A DNA stretch of 64,000 nucleotides from Profundicola sp048268105 (GTDB lineage: Bacteria > Bacteroidota > Bacteroidia > Flavobacteriales > Weeksellaceae), in assembly GCA_048268105.1 (NCBI GenBank), contig JBLWWH010000002.1:1-64000 (forward strand), given 5' to 3'. The notes below the pieces were generated by a model. The model saw nothing but the letters and a program-made list of their open reading frames with translations, was not told the DNA's origin and ran no database searches. The translations under genes were made by a program, and so were the position numbers. How positions within the stretch are numbered: the first letter of the stretch is position 1; the number at the start of each line of letters is the position of its first letter. Shown here one piece after another: positions 35,617 through 44,241 of this stretch.

Positions 35617-36110
35617 AAGATCTCTCCACCCTCCAAGCCGACTGAAAACGCTCACCAACAAAATGGTCTAGCACTTGGAGCTAAAGTCAACCTACTCGAT
35701 ACAGATAAAACTGCGATTGGTTTTATGTCGATCGCTCTTATCCCCACAGGATCGCGGGCCTTTACGAACGATAAATGGGGCGTCTCGAGTATTTTAGCTA
35801 TTTCACACAATTTGAATGAGAAAAGCGAATTGGCCTATAATCTAGGATATGAATATCTCGGCAGCGGAAACGGTAATCTAACCTACGCTCTAGTGTATGG
35901 GATAACCTCAACGATAGATTTGGGTTCTACATAGAACCTTATGGAGAAATCAGCGATATGGAGGAAGTATTGGTCAACGCCAATGCGGGCTTAACTTATT
36001 TGGTGCACAATGATTTTCAGTTAGATTTTTCCATGGGTACTGGAATCAATCACGAAATGAACTATATGGCATTAGGATGCAGTTGGCTGATAGGAGGAAT
36101 AAATGAATAA
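35617..36110 (+). pseudogene. Truncated and frameshifted outer-membrane beta-barrel gene
   Basis: The first part (NGLALGAKVNLLDTDKTAIG, then PTGSRAFTNDKWG, LAYNLGYEYLGSG) is open but has no start and is preceded by stops. Near 35908-35915 the frame must change by one or two bases to continue as LNDRFGFYIEPYGEIS, NANAGLTYLVHNDFQLDFSM and a C-terminal strand SWLIGGINE before TAA. The alternating pattern and ending match transporter-type outer-membrane barrels (phenol-degradation MetA-like family). The 69-aa ORF at 35725-35934 is part of this wreck. Confidence 0.7.
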
Positions 36111-36317
36111 AAATTGTTTTGTTTTTCATTGTTAATTGCCACAGTCGTGAGATATTTGGCAACCTAAAACCTCATTCAATCTTAGAATGAATTTTTTTAA
36201 TTTAATATGTGAACGGCATTGGATTCAAAACTAATTGAGTCGGAAATGAAACAAATTCATCTTATTTCTTTAGATTTGAAAATCATCATACGCAATAGAG
36301 CATTCAACGTTCATCCT

Positions 36318-36740
36318 ATGAAAAAAATCCACTTCAACAACATGACAAACTATTATTGGTTGTCACTATTAATATTTGCTTTGGCTCTAATTATCCTTGG
36401 TACTTTTGAGATGGTTCCTCTAAAAGACCCAAAGTATTATAGCTACATGCGTGCGTTTGCATTTACAATCATTACTATTTTCTTTGCTAAGGATATTGTT
36501 TTTAAAAACTATGTCCGTTGGAATCGAAAATTCATTTTTATTCGTTTGAATTCCTGGAAGAGTCAGAATATTAAGTTCAAGCAAATTTTGACTTGGGAGC
36601 AATATGATGAGAAATTAAACATCAACACTTTGGGTGGAAAAAACTTTCAGTTTGATCTTAAAGCTTTCAGAAAACAAGATCAAGAGAAGTTGCGTAATAT
36701 ACTAAGTCAACATACAAAACATGTAAAGTCTAAAGGTTGA
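36318..36740 (+). CDS. Two-helix membrane protein with PH-like domain
   Basis: With the ATG at 36318 the product has 140 aa: two hydrophobic helices (about 12-30 and 43-62) and a beta-rich tail (KFIFIRLNSWKSQNIKF, then GKNFQFDLKAF). The upstream TTG at 36219 would add an unlikely 33-residue lead. The build resembles the proteins at 22442 and 37107. No function known. It sits between the outer-membrane pseudogene and the second repeat cluster. Confidence 0.65.
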   Translation: MKKIHFNNMTNYYWLSLLIFALALIILGTFEMVPLKDPKYYSYMRAFAFTIITIFFAKDIVFKNYVRWNRKFIFIRLNSWKSQNIKFKQILTWEQYDEKLNINTLGGKNFQFDLKAFRKQDQEKLRNILSQHTKHVKSKG

Positions 36741-36809
36741 TTTGTGAGATTGGCGGAGGGAAGGAAAGAGTAAAGATTAAAAAGCAAAAAAACTATATTA
36801 ATCTCGAAG

Positions 36810-37001
36810 CGTCACTGAACTCGATTCAGAGTCTTTTAAAGTTAAACGAATTTTATACTAGATGCTGAATCAAGTTCCGCATGACATGTGCCTAATCATA
36901 ACCGCTAAATCCAAACCCGAAGCGTCATTCCGCACTTGATGCGGAATCTATTTTAACTTATCCATTCATTACGCTAGATGCTGAATCAAGTTCAGCATGA
37001 C
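36810..37001. repeat. Second cluster of the hairpin repeat family
   Basis: Four units: a degenerate B at 36810-36834 with CTGAAC/GATTCAG in its stem, an A at 36860-36885 with a hybrid right arm (TTCCGC), a B at 36923-36949 and an A at 36976-37001. The A-to-A distance is 116 bp. The spacer words ACCGCTAAATCCAAACCCGA and TCCATTCATTACGCT match those of the first array. An ACACCCTAAACCCTACACCC run follows. No GIY-YIG gene is present here. Confidence 0.8.
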
Positions 37002-37106
37002 ACGTGCCTGACACCCTAAACCCTACACCCTACACGCTTCCCCAATCACTCTCCATCAAAAACCATTAATTTTTCCTTATTTTCGTGGTTCAAATAAAAG
37101 TATCCC

Positions 37107-37493
37107 ATGAAAATTAAATACAAAAATCGTCGACTTCTATCCTATCTTGTATTTGGTGTTCTTTGGTTGGTGATGGGCACTTTGTCTATGATCTACCAAC
37201 CCACAGGATGGTTTAGATATGGTTTTTTTGTATTTGCATTACTTTATTTGGGTCAATTTGCCTATTATAAAACCAAACAATACCTGCGCATTGAAAATGG
37301 CATCCTAACTAAAAACGATATTTTCTCTAAATCGATTGAATTAAATAAGGTTCGTCAGTTGAAAAAGTTTGCGGGTGAGTATACTTTAAAAACTGAAGAC
37401 AAGGAATTAAAAATAAATACCCAAATTATTGAAGAAGAGTCTTTAAAAGAACTGGACAAAGTATTGAATAATTTAGGATTAAAAGAAATTTAA
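37107..37493 (+). CDS. Small membrane protein with PH-like domain
   Basis: A 128-aa protein with two hydrophobic helices (about 10-28 and 36-54) and a C-terminal PH-like beta domain (YLRIENGILTKNDIFSKSIE, ELKINTQIIEEESL). It resembles bacterial PH membrane proteins; function unknown. It follows the second repeat cluster by about 100 bp and precedes the Crp/Fnr gene. Confidence 0.7.
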   Translation: MKIKYKNRRLLSYLVFGVLWLVMGTLSMIYQPTGWFRYGFFVFALLYLGQFAYYKTKQYLRIENGILTKNDIFSKSIELNKVRQLKKFAGEYTLKTEDKELKINTQIIEEESLKELDKVLNNLGLKEI

Positions 37494-37544
37494 ACAATCC
37501 TGTTATGTTCTTAAATTCAATCAAATCATTTTTCTCAAATTGAG

Positions 37545-37552
37545 TATATTTG
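37545..37552 (+). promoter_or_regulatory. Bacteroidetes -7 promoter element for the Crp/Fnr gene
   Basis: TATATTTG matches TAnnTTTG and lies 22 bp before the ATG at 37575. No clear -33 TTTG is seen. Confidence 0.5.
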
Positions 37553-37574
37553 AGGATGTAATTCAAGTTTCCTT

Positions 37575-38135
37575 ATGCACATCTCCGAATTTCTTTTGTC
37601 ACTTATCCCTTTCACACCAGAGGAATTAGAAGATGTCGTATCTTATTTTGAGGAGGAAAATGTCAAAAAAAACACCTTATTAATTCATCAGGGAAATATT
37701 AGTAACCAACTTTATTTCCTGTCGGATGGGATTGGTAGAAGTTATTACCTCAAAGAAGATGGCAAAGAAGTGACCCAGTGGTTTTTTAGTGGTGGTAAAT
37801 TTATGGCGAGTTTAGATAGCTTTTTCCAACAAACGCCAAGTCTTTATTTTCTTGAAACCTTAGAGGATTGTAAAATCTATTCCATCACCAAACCAGATTT
37901 GGATATGTTGTTTGCTAAGTATCACAAAATGGAACAATTGGGCCGATTGGTTTCGATTGAAATGTTAACGAAAGTAGTAAATAAGCTAAACGCCATTCAA
38001 TTCCAAACAGCTAGAGAACGCTATGATTATATGTTGGCTGAATTCCCAGACATAGTTCATCAGGTTCCTTTAGGACACATTGCCTCCTACCTTGGGATGT
38101 CACAAGAAACACTTAGTAGAATAAGAAAAGGATAA
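37575..38135 (+). CDS. Crp/Fnr-family transcription regulator
   Basis: A 186-aa protein with an N-terminal cyclic-nucleotide-binding-like jelly roll (about 10-120; IHQGNISNQLYFLSDGIGRS, TQWFFSGGKFM) and a C-terminal winged helix (GHIASYLGMSQETLSRIRK). No Fnr-type Cys set is present, so it is not an oxygen sensor of that kind. It lies directly upstream of a TolC/HlyD/permease operon and is its likely regulator. Confidence 0.88.
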   Translation: MHISEFLLSLIPFTPEELEDVVSYFEEENVKKNTLLIHQGNISNQLYFLSDGIGRSYYLKEDGKEVTQWFFSGGKFMASLDSFFQQTPSLYFLETLEDCKIYSITKPDLDMLFAKYHKMEQLGRLVSIEMLTKVVNKLNAIQFQTARERYDYMLAEFPDIVHQVPLGHIASYLGMSQETLSRIRKG

Positions 38136-38224
38136 TTTTTCGTATTTTTTAGTCGATTTTGATTTAAGTCAAAGGAATGCATTTAACATTTCACAACCTT
38201 TGCATCAGATTTAAAACTAAAAAA

Positions 38225-39598
38225 ATGCGATTGAATATAAAGTTTTTACATTTTTTCATGGCTTTAGGCTTTGGGATGCTGGCCTCTGTTGGTAATGCTC
38301 AACAGCTAGATCCTGCGTTACAAGAACTTATATCTAAAGGCGTTGAGAAAAGTCAAACAATTAACATCAAGAAAATTGAAGCCGATCAAGCGAGAATTGA
38401 TCAAAGATTGGCTAAGTCTGTTTTCCTACCCAAAGTTACGCTTACGGGAAGTTATACACGTTTAGATGATGATATCACTTTTGATGATGATACCCAGAAT
38501 TTATTAATTTCTACCCAAAAGCTTTTGATAAAAGAAGCCATAGGAATTCCATTTAATACACCTTTACCAGAAGGTGTACCCTTGCAACCCGTTCCAGCAT
38601 TACAAGAAAAAGATATTTTCAAAACTGCAGTGGACGTTGATTGGGTTTTGTTCAGTGGATTGGAAGCTAGCAACGCGATTAAAGCAAGTGAGCACAAAGC
38701 AGAGTCGCTTACTTATTTAGGTTTGGCAGAAAAAGATAAGGTCGCATTAAAAATTATTGAAGCTTATGATAAACTAGCCTTGGTATACGCTTCTGAGCAG
38801 GTTTTAAACACAACTGAGGATTATTTAGATGAACAATCTTTCTATGTTAAAAAAGCCATTGAAAATGGTTTAGCTACGCCTATCAGTCGCAAAAAAGTGG
38901 AATTAGCTCAACAACAATTAGAGGGAAAAAAATTAGAGTTCAGCCAGAATAAAACTTTATTAATAGAGCTTTTGCACCAACTTACTGGCGAAGACAAAGC
39001 TAAGTTAGCCATGTTAGAACCTAAGTTAGAGGATTTTGGAGCTGTGACTTCAGCAGAACAAGTTAAGAGAAATGAAATCAAAGCTTTAGAAGAAGCCGAA
39101 AAAGCAACCTTTTACAAAGCTAAAATGGAGAAAAGTAATTTTATTCCGAAAGTTGCCATGAAAGGTCATTATGAATTTATTGAGGATGATTTATCTTTAT
39201 TAGATCCAAAATGGTATGTAGGTCTTGGCGTACAGTGGAATATTTTTGATCGAAATCAATCTAGATTAAAAGCAGAAAAGACTTCTCTAGAGAGCCTCAA
39301 GTACCAAGAGCAAATGCAAGAGGCCGAAGAAATGATTGCGCTAAGTATTGTTCAGGCGGAGCTTAATTATGAGTCAACGCTACAAAACACCAAAATTATT
39401 GAAAAAGAAATTGAGTTGGCAGAAGAGACTTATAATATGACCAACAAACAATATCGTAATGATTTAGCCACCATCAACGATGTTTTGGATACGCTAACGG
39501 ATTTAGAAAAAGCTAAATTCAAAATGCAAGAATCATTGTTTAATCAAAGAAGAGCCGTAACAGCCTTGTTACACGCCAAAGGAATCTTAAACTATTAA
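38225..39598 (+). CDS. TolC-family outer membrane efflux protein
   Basis: With the ATG at 38225 the protein starts with a clean signal peptide (ending GNAQQ); an upstream ATG at 38177 adds 16 residues that spoil it. Two repeated helical halves of the TolC type are present (ALQELISKGVEKSQTINIKK ... LAMLEPKLEDFGAVTS and a second half ending LHAKGILNY). It would form the outer-membrane exit duct for the HlyD/permease genes that follow. An inverted pair CAAAGG/CCTTTG in the gap upstream (about 38170-38209) may be a regulator site. Confidence 0.9.
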   Translation: MRLNIKFLHFFMALGFGMLASVGNAQQLDPALQELISKGVEKSQTINIKKIEADQARIDQRLAKSVFLPKVTLTGSYTRLDDDITFDDDTQNLLISTQKLLIKEAIGIPFNTPLPEGVPLQPVPALQEKDIFKTAVDVDWVLFSGLEASNAIKASEHKAESLTYLGLAEKDKVALKIIEAYDKLALVYASEQVLNTTEDYLDEQSFYVKKAIENGLATPISRKKVELAQQQLEGKKLEFSQNKTLLIELLHQLTGEDKAKLAMLEPKLEDFGAVTSAEQVKRNEIKALEEAEKATFYKAKMEKSNFIPKVAMKGHYEFIEDDLSLLDPKWYVGLGVQWNIFDRNQSRLKAEKTSLESLKYQEQMQEAEEMIALSIVQAELNYESTLQNTKIIEKEIELAEETYNMTNKQYRNDLATINDVLDTLTDLEKAKFKMQESLFNQRRAVTALLHAKGILNY

Positions 39599-39628
39599 TT
39601 TAATCTAAGCTTAAAAACATTCAAGAAA

Positions 39629-40591
39629 ATGAAATTCATTCAAAATATATCTTTTTTAATCGTGTTGAGCATCGCCTTAGGTGCATGTAAAAGTGAACCA
39701 AAAATAACACAACATAGAGGTAAAGTTAAATTCGAAACCTTATCGATCAGCAGTAAATTAGCAGGTCGCGTGGCACATATTTATGTAGAAGAAGGTCAGG
39801 ATGTGAAAAAAGGTGACACCCTTGCTTTTATTGATATTCCAGAAGTTTCTGCTAAGATTATGCAAGCCGAAGGCGCTATCACATCGGCAAGAGGTCAATT
39901 AGATATGGCTGCTAACGGTGCTACAGTAGATCAATTAAACCAGATCAACGAACAGTATAACTCGAGTGTGGCGCAATTAGAATTTGCTGAAGAATCTTAT
40001 AAAAGAATGTCTAATATGCTGAAAGACTCTTTGATTAGTCAGCAACAATTCGACGAGGTAAAAATGAAGCGCGACATGGCGAAAGCACAAGTGGAAGCCA
40101 TTGGAGCAAAACGTCAGGAGATTAGAAAAGGAGCAAGATCTGAGCAGTTAACTCAAGCTAAAGGTCAGCTAGACCGAGCTAAAGGTGCTAAAGAAGAAGC
40201 TTTAACCGCCGAGAGTGAGAAATATATTATTGCGCCTGCGGATATGTCCATTGAAACCATCAGCTTAAAAGAAGGTGAATTATTAACGCCAGGATATGCC
40301 CTATTTAATGGTTATATCACGAATTCAATATTCTTTAGATTTACCATTCCAGAGTCGGAAATTTATAATTTCAAAAAAGGTAACGAAATAATCGTGGTTA
40401 ACCCTTACACAAAAGATGAAATTAAGGCAGAGATTAAAACCATCAATCAGTTAGCTCAATATGCTGATATTACGAGTACATCGCCGATATATCATTTAGA
40501 TGAATCTATTTATGAATTAAAGATTGAGCCTAAGTCTAATGTAGGTGAAACTCCATTTTATTTGAATTCAACCGTAATTCTTAAGGACTAA
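39629..40591 (+). CDS. HlyD-type periplasmic adaptor lipoprotein
   Basis: A lipobox (LGACKSE, Cys at about 20) anchors a 320-aa membrane fusion protein. It has a biotinyl-lipoyl motif (SSKLAGRVAHIYVEEGQDVK and its second half after the coiled coil, YIIAPADMSIETISLKEGEL) and a long coiled-coil hairpin between them (about 80-200). It bridges the inner-membrane permease and TolC. It lies between those two genes in the operon. Confidence 0.9.
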   Translation: MKFIQNISFLIVLSIALGACKSEPKITQHRGKVKFETLSISSKLAGRVAHIYVEEGQDVKKGDTLAFIDIPEVSAKIMQAEGAITSARGQLDMAANGATVDQLNQINEQYNSSVAQLEFAEESYKRMSNMLKDSLISQQQFDEVKMKRDMAKAQVEAIGAKRQEIRKGARSEQLTQAKGQLDRAKGAKEEALTAESEKYIIAPADMSIETISLKEGELLTPGYALFNGYITNSIFFRFTIPESEIYNFKKGNEIIVVNPYTKDEIKAEIKTINQLAQYADITSTSPIYHLDESIYELKIEPKSNVGETPFYLNSTVILKD

Positions 40592-40594
40592 GTC

Positions 40595-41770
40595 ATGAAA
40601 AAATTCTTGAAATTAGTTCAGATAGAATTCAAGCGCATCTTTTCCAATGATGTGTTGCTCGCCATTTTTTTTGGCGCGCCTATCTTGTATGGATTTTTAT
40701 TTGGATATGTTTACCAACAAGCTAAAGTGGTGAACTTACCCATCTTGATTATTGATCAAGACCAAAGTCCGATGACCGATAAATTTATTGATGCATTCCA
40801 GGATAATGAAACCTTGTGGGTGACCGATGTTCGTTCTACGGCAGGAAACTTAGTAAACGAAATGCCTTATCAGGAATATACAGCTGTGATTACTTTCCCA
40901 AGTGATTTTGAAGCTAAGGCCTTACAAAAGAGACGACCAGAAGTTCGTGTGGATTTGAATATGGTCAATATTTTAAATGCGAATACTGCGAGTAAAAGTA
41001 TACAAGAGGTTTTAATGACTATGAATGCTGGAATTGAGATAGAAGGATTAAAAAAGCAAGGTATGCATCCTGATCAGGCGATGACGTCTTATGAAAGTTT
41101 TAAAATTAACTTTAATAAACTCTATAACTCGAAAGGAAACTATGTGACCTTTATGTTGCCAGGTTTGTTAGGTGGGATTATGCAACAGATTATTTTCTTG
41201 GCGATGGCATTGGTTTTCTCGAGAGATTTTGAGGATGGATATTTTAAAACTTTGGTGGGGCAAACCAACTCATCTTTGTATTTAATTATCGTTAAAGCTA
41301 TTCCATTCTTGCTTATGATACCTATCCTTTGGTTAGGTGTAAGTTTGTTCTTTAATTACTTCCAAATCGATGGAGATATTTACAATCAACCGATGTTTGT
41401 ATTGGTAGCACTCCTCACTTTGGCAAGTATGTTCATTGGAATGTTATTCTCTATCGCCATACCAAGTCAGTTGAAAGCAACTGAATTATTGATGGTGATT
41501 TCTACACCCGCCTTTATCTTGAGTGGGTTTACATGGCCGAGTATTGCTTTCCCACCTTTAATTACAAATCTAGCGCAGTGTATTCCATTGACTCAGTTTT
41601 TAGAAGGATTTAGGAAAGTAGCTTTTTATGGCGGAGACATGTCCTCTATTAGCAAAGAGGTCAATATGTTGGTCATTATTTGTTTGGTATGTTTTGTTTT
41701 AATGCTGCTGTTATTACAACTTAAAATCTATTTAACCCGAAAGAAGCTTAAGAAACAACAAGCGCAATAA
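40595..41770 (+). CDS. ABC-2 type transporter permease (YhhJ/YbhR-like)
   Basis: A 391-aa inner-membrane protein with one N-terminal helix, a ~150-residue periplasmic domain (VVNLPILIIDQDQSPMTDKF, PEVRVDLNMVNILNANTA) and five C-terminal helices ending in a basic tail. It is the export permease of the tripartite system. It starts 3 bp after the HlyD gene. No ATP-binding subunit and no second permease are encoded nearby, so the ATPase must come from elsewhere or the permease works differently. Confidence 0.88.
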   Translation: MKKFLKLVQIEFKRIFSNDVLLAIFFGAPILYGFLFGYVYQQAKVVNLPILIIDQDQSPMTDKFIDAFQDNETLWVTDVRSTAGNLVNEMPYQEYTAVITFPSDFEAKALQKRRPEVRVDLNMVNILNANTASKSIQEVLMTMNAGIEIEGLKKQGMHPDQAMTSYESFKINFNKLYNSKGNYVTFMLPGLLGGIMQQIIFLAMALVFSRDFEDGYFKTLVGQTNSSLYLIIVKAIPFLLMIPILWLGVSLFFNYFQIDGDIYNQPMFVLVALLTLASMFIGMLFSIAIPSQLKATELLMVISTPAFILSGFTWPSIAFPPLITNLAQCIPLTQFLEGFRKVAFYGGDMSSISKEVNMLVIICLVCFVLMLLLLQLKIYLTRKKLKKQQAQ

Positions 41771-41788
41771 ATATTTAAAATTATTCAG

Positions 41789-41874
41789 AAGCGTTTTTTT
41801 AAGATTAATTATGCAAATCCTTGCGTTTAACGTAAATTCATAGCATAAAACTTAATCTTAAAAACGCTTTTTTT
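41789..41874 (+). terminator. Long hairpin and T run directly abutting the next start codon
   Basis: AAGCGTTTTTTTAAGATTAA (41789-41808) pairs with TTAATCTTAAAAACGCTT (41852-41869); inner arms TTATGC and GCATAA extend it. A run of seven T (41868-41874) ends exactly at the ATG of the following lipoprotein gene. It looks like the terminator of the efflux operon, or an attenuator in the leader of the next gene. Confidence 0.7.
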
Positions 41875-42984
41875 ATGCAATTACGTTCCATCTCCTACTT
41901 TATCGTCGTCATTATTTTAGTTTCAAGTTTGAGTTCTTGTAAACTATCACGTTTTGTTTACCACAATTTCGCTGATATTAATGATCATAAAATTTTTCCT
42001 GCACGCGTAATAGCCAAAGGCGAAACCAGCTTTAAGTTTCCTTATGCAGACCGAGAAAGAAAGCCAAAAAGCATTACAATTGATAATAAATCCTATGACT
42101 TTGAAAGCTTTTTGGAAAAGCATAAAAGCGTAGCTTTTGTAGTGATTGAAAATGACAGCATTGTCTATGAGCGATATTTTAATAAATATAATGATGAATC
42201 GATTGTGCCAAGTTTTTCAATGGCTAAGTCGATTACTTCAATTTTAATTGGAATAGCTATAGACGAAGGATTAATTCAATCAGTAGAGGAACCCGTCACG
42301 AATTACATTCCCGAGTTAAAGAAAAATGGATTTGAAAAAGTTAAAATTGAGCATTTACTTCAAATGACTTCTGGATTAGATTTTAACGAAGGTTATTATA
42401 ATCCTTTTGACGAGGTGGCGACTTTTTATTACGGTACTAACTTAAGAAAATCCATTGCTAAGCTTACATTAAAAAGAGAACCCGGTCTCGAAATGGAGTA
42501 CGTGAGTGGTAACACCCAACTTCTGGGCTTGGTATTAGAAAGAGCTCTAAAAGGAAGAACCGTTTCATCTTATTTAGAAGAAAAAATATGGCAACCATTA
42601 GAAATGGAATTTGATGCTAGCTGGAGTATCGATCGCAGAAAGGATGGTTTAGAAAAAACATTTTGTTGTGTAAATGCTAGCGCAAGAGATTATGCTAAAA
42701 TCGGAAGACTCTATCTCCACAAAGGAAACTGGAATGGAAAACAAATCGTATCTAAATCTTGGGTAGAACAATCCACCAAAATAGATTCTACACAAGGAAG
42801 TTCAAAAGACTATCAGTATCAATGGTGGTTACCTACAGAAAATGGCGACTATATGGCCAAAGGGATTTTAGGACAATATATTTATGTGCACTCTACAAAA
42901 GACCTCATCATCGTAAGATTAGGAAAAGACAAAGACGATCAAGATTGGGAGACTATTTTATCTAAAATTGGCGAAGCTTGGTAG
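41875..42984 (+). CDS. Serine hydrolase lipoprotein, class C beta-lactamase/DD-peptidase fold
   Basis: A lipobox (VSSLSSCKLS, Cys at about 23) starts a 369-aa protein of the beta-lactamase-related family. The SxxK motif SMAK lies in VPSFSMAKSITSILIGIA, and the Tyr motif is YVSGN. The final KTG-like element is not obvious. Such proteins are more often esterases or peptidases than resistance enzymes. The start codon follows directly on a hairpin with T run, so its 5' leader is unusual. Confidence 0.87.
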   Translation: MQLRSISYFIVVIILVSSLSSCKLSRFVYHNFADINDHKIFPARVIAKGETSFKFPYADRERKPKSITIDNKSYDFESFLEKHKSVAFVVIENDSIVYERYFNKYNDESIVPSFSMAKSITSILIGIAIDEGLIQSVEEPVTNYIPELKKNGFEKVKIEHLLQMTSGLDFNEGYYNPFDEVATFYYGTNLRKSIAKLTLKREPGLEMEYVSGNTQLLGLVLERALKGRTVSSYLEEKIWQPLEMEFDASWSIDRRKDGLEKTFCCVNASARDYAKIGRLYLHKGNWNGKQIVSKSWVEQSTKIDSTQGSSKDYQYQWWLPTENGDYMAKGILGQYIYVHSTKDLIIVRLGKDKDDQDWETILSKIGEAW

Positions 42985-43054
42985 TTTAATTTTTGTCGTT
43001 CATAGATTTGAAGCCTATTAATATTAAGGCTTATATTTAGCTAATTAAACCTAT

Positions 43055-43735
43055 ATGAAATACGAAACCTTACACGCTATTATCTCTGAGCTAGAGGAGT
43101 TTGATAAGCACAAGAGCGACTCCCAAATCTCATTAGACTCTTTTAGAAGATGGTTGAATGAACGTTTTTATCAGCAGGAGTCTCCATTGAATTTAATGGA
43201 GAAAGTTAAAGTTGATTCACCTTTAGGTCTTAACTACGAAATCGTTAAGCAGTTGATGCTCTTGAATCGTTATAATAAAATCATCATTAAAAAAGGCATG
43301 GAGAAATATCCCGAATTGGTGAATGAAGACTTTACTTATTTATATCGATTATTGGATTATGAATCTTTGACTAAAATTCAACTGATTGAGAAAAACGCCC
43401 ATGAAAAGCAAAGCGGTTTAGAGGTGATTAAACGTTTAATCAAATACGGCTTAGTAACCGAGTTCCCTGATCCAAACGATGGAAGAAGTAAGCGCATCAT
43501 GGTGACCGAAAAAGGGAAAGAATTGTTTAAGGAAACGACACACGAAGTCAATCTTATTTCTAATATCATCACTGCAAGATTGAGCATAGAAGAAAAAGAA
43601 ATGCTTTTCAAGATTGTTAAAAAGATGAATGTCTTACAACACAATATCTATTTAAAATATAGAGAAGAGGATATTTCTATGATTGAAAGTTTCTTTTCGG
43701 GCCCATTACAAAAAGATGAAGATCCTATTCCCTGA
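43055..43735 (+). CDS. MarR-family transcription regulator
   Basis: A 226-aa protein with the winged helix of MarR (LLDYESLTKIQLIEKNAHEK, the wing DPNDGRSKRIMVTEKG, and helices after it). An N-terminal extension of about 80 residues is longer than in standard MarR. It precedes the copper genes by about 120 bp, but nothing shows that it controls them. Confidence 0.83.
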   Translation: MKYETLHAIISELEEFDKHKSDSQISLDSFRRWLNERFYQQESPLNLMEKVKVDSPLGLNYEIVKQLMLLNRYNKIIIKKGMEKYPELVNEDFTYLYRLLDYESLTKIQLIEKNAHEKQSGLEVIKRLIKYGLVTEFPDPNDGRSKRIMVTEKGKELFKETTHEVNLISNIITARLSIEEKEMLFKIVKKMNVLQHNIYLKYREEDISMIESFFSGPLQKDEDPIP

Positions 43736-43853
43736 ATTATATTATGGATTGATTATCAGTTTTCATGAAATGAAAAGCCAACAGAGTTGTTAAACTTATG
43801 GTATCATGGCATAGGTCTTGCTGCTTTAAGAAAGAACTAAAAAGATATATATT

Positions 43854-44066
43854 ATGAAAAAATCATTTAAAATAGACGGTATGACATGCGAAGGCTGTGT
43901 ACAAAAAGTACAGGAAACCTTTTCTGAAATAGAAGGCGTACAAACAGTAAAAGTAAGTTTAGAAAATGCAACCGCTGATATTGAAGCTAATAACGATATC
44001 ACGATGCAGCAATTACAAGATGCTATCGACGCCAAAGGAGGAAACTACGATGTTACACCCGGTTAA
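43854..44066 (+). CDS. copZ: CopZ-like heavy-metal-binding chaperone
   Basis: A 70-aa single HMA domain with the Cu(I)-binding motif GMTCEGC at residues 9-15 and the ferredoxin-like fold pattern (VSLENATADIEANNDIT). It would carry Cu(I) in the cytoplasm and pass it to the CopA ATPase encoded next. It has its own terminator, so it is probably made in excess over CopA. Confidence 0.9.
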   Translation: MKKSFKIDGMTCEGCVQKVQETFSEIEGVQTVKVSLENATADIEANNDITMQQLQDAIDAKGGNYDVTPG

Positions 44067-44091
44067 ATCTTGCTCATAGTAAAACATTTTC

Positions 44092-44133
44092 AAATCGCCT
44101 ATGTGAACATGAGTAGCATAGGTGATTTTTTTT
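44092..44133 (+). terminator. Intrinsic terminator between copZ and copA
   Basis: AAATCGCCTATG (44092-44103) pairs with CATAGGTGATTT (44117-44128) with one G-T pair, followed by eight T. Confidence 0.8.
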
Positions 44134-44241
44134 ATTTAAGCCTTATCCCATGTTATGGAGCTATTATAGTTAAATATAGGCTTATCTTTTATGACCATTA
44201 ATTTTGATTATCTTTAGCACAGATTTTGATAGATTATACAT

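Noticed and set aside
35725..35934. 69-aa gene
   Set aside because: It is the middle of a decayed outer-membrane barrel gene whose frame continues after a shift.
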